From: Heyndrickxia oleronia
GTDB lineage: Bacteria > Bacillota > Bacilli > Bacillales > Bacillaceae_C
NCBI RefSeq assembly: GCF_017809215.1
Contig: NZ_CP065424.1
Span: 4,373,509 to 4,437,508, forward strand
Direction: 5' to 3'
DNA length: 64,000 bases
The translations under genes and the position numbers were made by a program. Positions 60,461 to 64,000 of the stretch are shown in pieces (the first letter of the stretch is position 1; each line of letters opens with the position of its first letter). The notes under the pieces are model-generated. The model was not told where the DNA came from, made no database searches, and saw only the letters and a list, made by a program, of their open reading frames with translations.

Positions 60461-63064
60461 CTAATCACGATCATAACCAGCTAATGAAGCAGCATAATTG
60501 ATTAAACGGAGACCAGCAATATTACGTAATTTATAAGCTTTGATCTGTGAAAACAAATTATCTGGTTTTGCATTAATTTCAAGAAGCTTCACTGAGTCAT
60601 ATTGATCAATGCACAAATCAACTGCTAATTCTCCGAAACTACCAACCTCTTTTTCCAGAGTTGTTACAACCCTTTTAGACACTTCCGCTAATTGTTGGGT
60701 AATTTTACTTTTTTCAAGAGGATTTGGGTAAATCTTCGAAAGAATTTTACTTAATCGTACATTTCTTTCTGTTTCTTCGGTAAGTACCTCTTCGGTTGTC
60801 ATTCGAGAAACCATACCTGTTCTTAACCATTTTTGTTGTCCATTTTTTTGCATATACACGCGGATCTCTAAATTTTTTCCATCGACTTGTTTTCTTCTTA
60901 TCCCTTCTTGAATTAGATAGGATGACTTTTTCATTAGCTGCATGGCCATTTCGTTTAACTCTTCTGTACTAGATAGTTGTTGGGTTATATTTTGACTAAA
61001 ATCAAACCAAAAGATTCCTGTTGGACGGCGGATTACTCGGATAACCCCCATACTCATTGAGCCACCGATTGGTTTTAGATATATTTCACCATACTGATTT
61101 AACATGTCTGTAATTTCCGATTGCTTCTCTAACAAGCAAGTATCTGGTAAATATTCATCATGTTCCTTCATTAGTAGCTGATGAGTATCCCATTTATTCC
61201 CTGTCACTGTAAATAATTTTTGAGAATTAACAAAAGGGATATGATAACTGGATTGAAGCTTCATTCTAATATCATTAATATCAATATTAGTTTCATTTCC
61301 TATAAAATAACGATCATAAATAACAGATGGAAAAGGGAAAATTCCTTCTCCTGTTAAAGCTGTGCCCCTTATTAACTGTCGATCCCATATAATATCTTGT
61401 GGTTCGAAAACATATACGAGCATTTTCCTTTCATAAGCAATTCGCATTAAATGGTGAAAATACGTTGTCTGCCTATCAAAAGGACGAGCGGCAAGAATTC
61501 CTATAATTGGACCAAGAATAATCGCTCCATTATCCATTGATATTCTAGGATGCCAGTCATTGGGGACAATTAGTCTTTCCCTTAGTTTTTTTGACAGATA
61601 GACTCTATTTGAATCCCGAAAGGAGAATGGATATGGTTGAATCGTAGCTGCTGATATCTTTTTTCCAGCAGATACAAATGCCTTGTCTCCAACCTGTAGA
61701 TTAAATTTCATTCGTGTCCCTTTTGGTATTTGTATATTGCAGCCTGGGTCGTATATTTCCTTAGGAATCCCGATTCCCCAATTTCTACGAATATCGATAG
61801 ACTCCTCAAATATGTTTCCCTCTTCTATAACACTAAATAAAGCATCTAGTTCATTTTGATATTGGGTAAAGCTTGTAGTCCTCATTAATCTTTCTTTGAG
61901 GTCACCCCATATTTTCCTCAGCAAAAACCGATTCCCATTATAATACGCCTGCTGTATAACTGGATGATATAAATAATCACAAATTAACTCATGATGATGT
62001 TCAGCAACCAATTTAGCTAAAAATAATACTGACTTTGTTAATTTTGGATCAGTTATCCAAGAACTTAAAGATAAGTATTCAAATCCATATGATTTGACTC
62101 GATATCTTCCAAGACCTCCATGCTTTGTTTTCCGTCTAAGCTTTGCCTTTTCGGGACATTCAACAATTGCTATTGGAATGGCTAAATATTGGTCAAGTGC
62201 TCGTAATAAAGATAAAGAAATAGGCATACCAAAATGAATATGCCCTCCACATTGATAACCGGTAAAAGGCATACTTCCAGCTCGGATCTCAATATTCTCA
62301 TATGGAATTTTCCTCGCTGCCTCCTCAATTAACTTTTCTATATTGGTAAATAACTCCCTAGGTGATTGGGAAAAATTTGGTCGTATTTCGCCCAGAACAT
62401 ATTGTCCACTATCTTTTTCCATTTGCCGTTCATCACAACCAATAGCACCTTCTAAAGGATAAAAATGTGATGCTGGAATTAAATCTCCATCACAACTAAG
62501 CATGAATTCAATATCTGCTCCTATAGTGAAAGAATCATTCTCCTGTATTCGTTCAAAATATTGATCTTCTGACGGATGAATATCCAAAACAATCATTTTT
62601 TGATTTGCTAATTTACCAATTTTCACTGTTCCACATGTCATCCCTACTACATAAAGAGCTCTGACTGCAATTTCCAAACATTCAAATGGGATATCATCTA
62701 TTTCCACATTTCCCCAAATCCAACCATAAGCGGAGGTTCTTATCGGTATTTCATTAAAAATCATCCTATTGCCAATAGCTTCACTTACCTTCATTATCTT
62801 TTGTCCTTTTATTTCCAAACAATATTCTTTTTCGATTGAATATAGTTTTGTAAAATAATCAAACTTCTCCATTTCACCTTCAATATAAGAATTAATAATG
62901 AAAATATCTTTTCCATTATGTTGACCGTATTTTCGTCCAATCAATGGGTATTCATCATATTTTGGATCCACTAGTTCGACCGATGGAACATGATTTATAT
63001 TTAAAGTCTGTAAAATAGATTCTTTATCATTGGCTAAAAAGAACTGTTCCCCAAAAGAAATCAT
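60461..63064 (-). CDS. Multidomain amidoligase: ATP-grasp-like, COOH-NH2 ligase type 2, and YheC/D-like ATP-grasp
   Basis: An 867-residue protein. Residues 1-175 look like a degenerate ATP-grasp segment. Residues 180-420 match the glutamine synthetase-fold COOH-NH2 ligase type 2 (phiEco32-like): GADIEFML with metal Glu, LGEIRPN, and GGHIHFG. Residues about 430-867 match the YheC/YheD-type ATP-grasp (GPIIGILAARPF, KWDTHQLL, YLKPIGGSMSMGVIRV, and LEINAKPDN at the end). All are peptide- or amide-bond-forming folds. YheC and YheD are spore-coat associated in Bacillus. First gene of the operon; ATG after TGGAGG. Product unknown. Confidence 0.85.
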   Translation of the reverse strand: MISFGEQFFLANDKESILQTLNINHVPSVELVDPKYDEYPLIGRKYGQHNGKDIFIINSYIEGEMEKFDYFTKLYSIEKEYCLEIKGQKIMKVSEAIGNRMIFNEIPIRTSAYGWIWGNVEIDDIPFECLEIAVRALYVVGMTCGTVKIGKLANQKMIVLDIHPSEDQYFERIQENDSFTIGADIEFMLSCDGDLIPASHFYPLEGAIGCDERQMEKDSGQYVLGEIRPNFSQSPRELFTNIEKLIEEAARKIPYENIEIRAGSMPFTGYQCGGHIHFGMPISLSLLRALDQYLAIPIAIVECPEKAKLRRKTKHGGLGRYRVKSYGFEYLSLSSWITDPKLTKSVLFLAKLVAEHHHELICDYLYHPVIQQAYYNGNRFLLRKIWGDLKERLMRTTSFTQYQNELDALFSVIEEGNIFEESIDIRRNWGIGIPKEIYDPGCNIQIPKGTRMKFNLQVGDKAFVSAGKKISAATIQPYPFSFRDSNRVYLSKKLRERLIVPNDWHPRISMDNGAIILGPIIGILAARPFDRQTTYFHHLMRIAYERKMLVYVFEPQDIIWDRQLIRGTALTGEGIFPFPSVIYDRYFIGNETNIDINDIRMKLQSSYHIPFVNSQKLFTVTGNKWDTHQLLMKEHDEYLPDTCLLEKQSEITDMLNQYGEIYLKPIGGSMSMGVIRVIRRPTGIFWFDFSQNITQQLSSTEELNEMAMQLMKKSSYLIQEGIRRKQVDGKNLEIRVYMQKNGQQKWLRTGMVSRMTTEEVLTEETERNVRLSKILSKIYPNPLEKSKITQQLAEVSKRVVTTLEKEVGSFGELAVDLCIDQYDSVKLLEINAKPDNLFSQIKAYKLRNIAGLRLINYAASLAGYDRD

Positions 63065-63496
63065 AGTAAACCTCCAATAATGAATTACTTTTATTTATGG
63101 TATGAAAGTTTCAGCATAGTACCAGTGTGTTTAACCAGATAATATAGACATATTTTTCAATCTCTGTTCACAAGTAAAAATATATTCACCATTACTATTA
63201 CTTTTGCATTTGTATAAGATAAGCCTTTAGCAAAACTTTAATGATCAGAATTGTCAATATATTATCAAGATGTTTAAGAACCAAAAAATCCCTTTCCACC
63301 TTTAACATATAGATCATTCCATAATATACTTTATATGCTAATCGACATTGTATCGGTGAGTATTTTTTAAATGGATATTTTTTACACAATTTTTTGCTTT
63401 TCAGGTAAAGTTTCAGCCAAAAATATAGGTTAAAAACCGTTATGGCTGCAAAGCAACATATTAATGAGCCTTCATCAAAAAGGAGGATCCCATTAC
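63065..63496. other. Divergent promoter region of the phosphonate cluster
   Basis: About 430 AT-rich bases between the leftward operon and a rightward gene. Leftward, CATACCATA (63096-63104 on the minus strand) fits the -10 of mother-cell sigma factors. A 63-codon frame (63198-63389, minus) has no good ribosome binding site and is not accepted as a gene. No riboswitch or terminator recognised. Confidence 0.5.
63096..63104 (-). promoter_or_regulatory. Candidate sigma-E/sigma-K -10 element
   Basis: On the minus strand the site reads CATACCATA, an exact fit to CATAnnnTA (sigma-K) and seven of eight to CATACAAT (sigma-E). It lies 30 bases before the operon's first start codon. The -35 part is not convincing (GGTAC at 14 bases), so this is tentative. 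Confidence 0.35.
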
Positions 63497-64000
63497 GTGA
63501 AGATCAATTATATTCATAATAAGTATCTAAAATATAATAAGGGAAAAGCTGTTATTTCCGCCCATATTGAAGCCTTACATGCGGCACCGCCTGTTGCAGA
63601 TTTATATACTGATAAATTAGTTGAAAATATAGTAGAAAAAATCGGATGTGCAGGCATAATTAGTACAGTATCAAGAAAATATGCTGATTTAAATCGTAGT
63701 CCTTCTGTTGAAAATATTGAAGCCATCATTGAATATCGGGAAACCATTAAAGATATTCTCGAATATTTAACTATATTGGATATTAGCAGTGGTCAAATAG
63801 TAAAGCCCTACCTTCATCTATCTATCCACGGGATGAAGGATGCTCATTATGGTCCTTTTGCTATAGAGATTGGCACACTCAACGGAAAATCCTGTTCAAA
63901 AGAAATGAAGCTTTGGTTCGAGCGTTCCATCACGAATGGATTAAAGGAGTATTTACCTGAAGTAAATGTAATCTTCGATAGGAAATTTATTGGAGACCGA
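63497..64000 (+). CDS. N-formylglutamate amidohydrolase-like protein (partial, runs off the right edge)
   Basis: From GTG 63497 (AAAAGGAGG ten bases upstream) the frame is open to the edge (168 codons). An N-terminal AVISAHIEALHAAPP, the STVSRKYADLNRSP segment (SRyxxDLNR is the family hallmark) and LHLSIHGMKD with a metal-type His place it in the N-formylglutamate amidohydrolase superfamily, zinc enzymes that cut amides next to carboxylates. It is transcribed away from the phosphonate operon across a shared promoter region and may process or recycle the peptide product; that link is inference. Confidence 0.7.
   Translation, partial: MKINYIHNKYLKYNKGKAVISAHIEALHAAPPVADLYTDKLVENIVEKIGCAGIISTVSRKYADLNRSPSVENIEAIIEYRETIKDILEYLTILDISSGQIVKPYLHLSIHGMKDAHYGPFAIEIGTLNGKSCSKEMKLWFERSITNGLKEYLPEVNVIFDRKFIGDR

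Noticed and set aside
63198..63389. Minus-strand 63-codon ORF in the divergent promoter region
   Set aside because: No ribosome binding site at its start and no recognisable protein; the region is better read as regulatory.

Overview
This window comes from a low-GC, spore-forming member of the Bacillaceae. Spore-coat genes (CotB-like, CotH-like), an orphan sporulation-type sensor kinase, HelD, YfmM/YfmL-like proteins, BioY, MapB and Bacillus-type ribosome binding sites all point that way. The species cannot be named from the sequence alone.

Bases 1-9774 are the right part of a prophage or prophage-like element. Leftward early genes (SbcC-like ATPase, small DNA-binding proteins, BRO/ORF6C antirepressor, Cro-like regulator) face a rightward lysogeny arm (XRE repressor, ImmA/IrrE-type peptidase, four unrecognised accessory genes, tyrosine integrase with a one-base frameshift). 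Four operator-like repeats lie between the arms and two LexA-like boxes lie in the rightward arm. The element ends in the displaced 3' half of a tRNA-Arg(CCU) gene; its left end is outside the window.

Bases 9.8-31.7 kb are chromosomal. They hold small unknowns, a GNAT enzyme, a FolC-like ligase, a diguanylate cyclase, and an IclR-linked operon (Na+/H+ antiporter, aminotransferase, ThDP enzyme, aldehyde dehydrogenase, saccharopine dehydrogenase-like). Next comes a cellobiose-type PTS with a MupG/DUF871 enzyme, apparently driven by a sigma-54 promoter and a LevR-type activator, then a lipid flippase and BioY with a BirA-like operator.

Bases 31.7-54.6 kb hold MapB, an NlpC/P60 hydrolase, an ECF sigma factor, a YiiX-like papain-fold protein, the ABC-F protein YfmM followed by an eight-unit hairpin array, a PadR-DUF1700-DUF4097 operon, a DEAD-box helicase, two CotB-family proteins, a sensor kinase, HelD, a cold-shock protein with a long palindrome, a quinone oxidoreductase, a VTC-DUF4956-CotH polyphosphate-type operon (DUF4956 is frameshifted), a LysM-3D protein and a D-hydroxyacid dehydrogenase. 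Two copies of a roughly 190-bp dispersed repeat lie at 26.4 and 40.9 kb.

Bases 54.7-64.0 kb are the most striking part: a tightly overlapping leftward operon combining a complete route to activated 2-aminoethylphosphonate (PEP mutase, phosphonopyruvate decarboxylase, and a fused nucleotidyltransferase-transaminase) with a Mur-type ligase and a large amidoligase/YheC-D-type ATP-grasp protein. A divergent N-formylglutamate amidohydrolase-like gene starts at the right edge. Together they look like a system that makes a phosphonate-bearing peptide or surface/spore polymer; that product is inferred, not shown.
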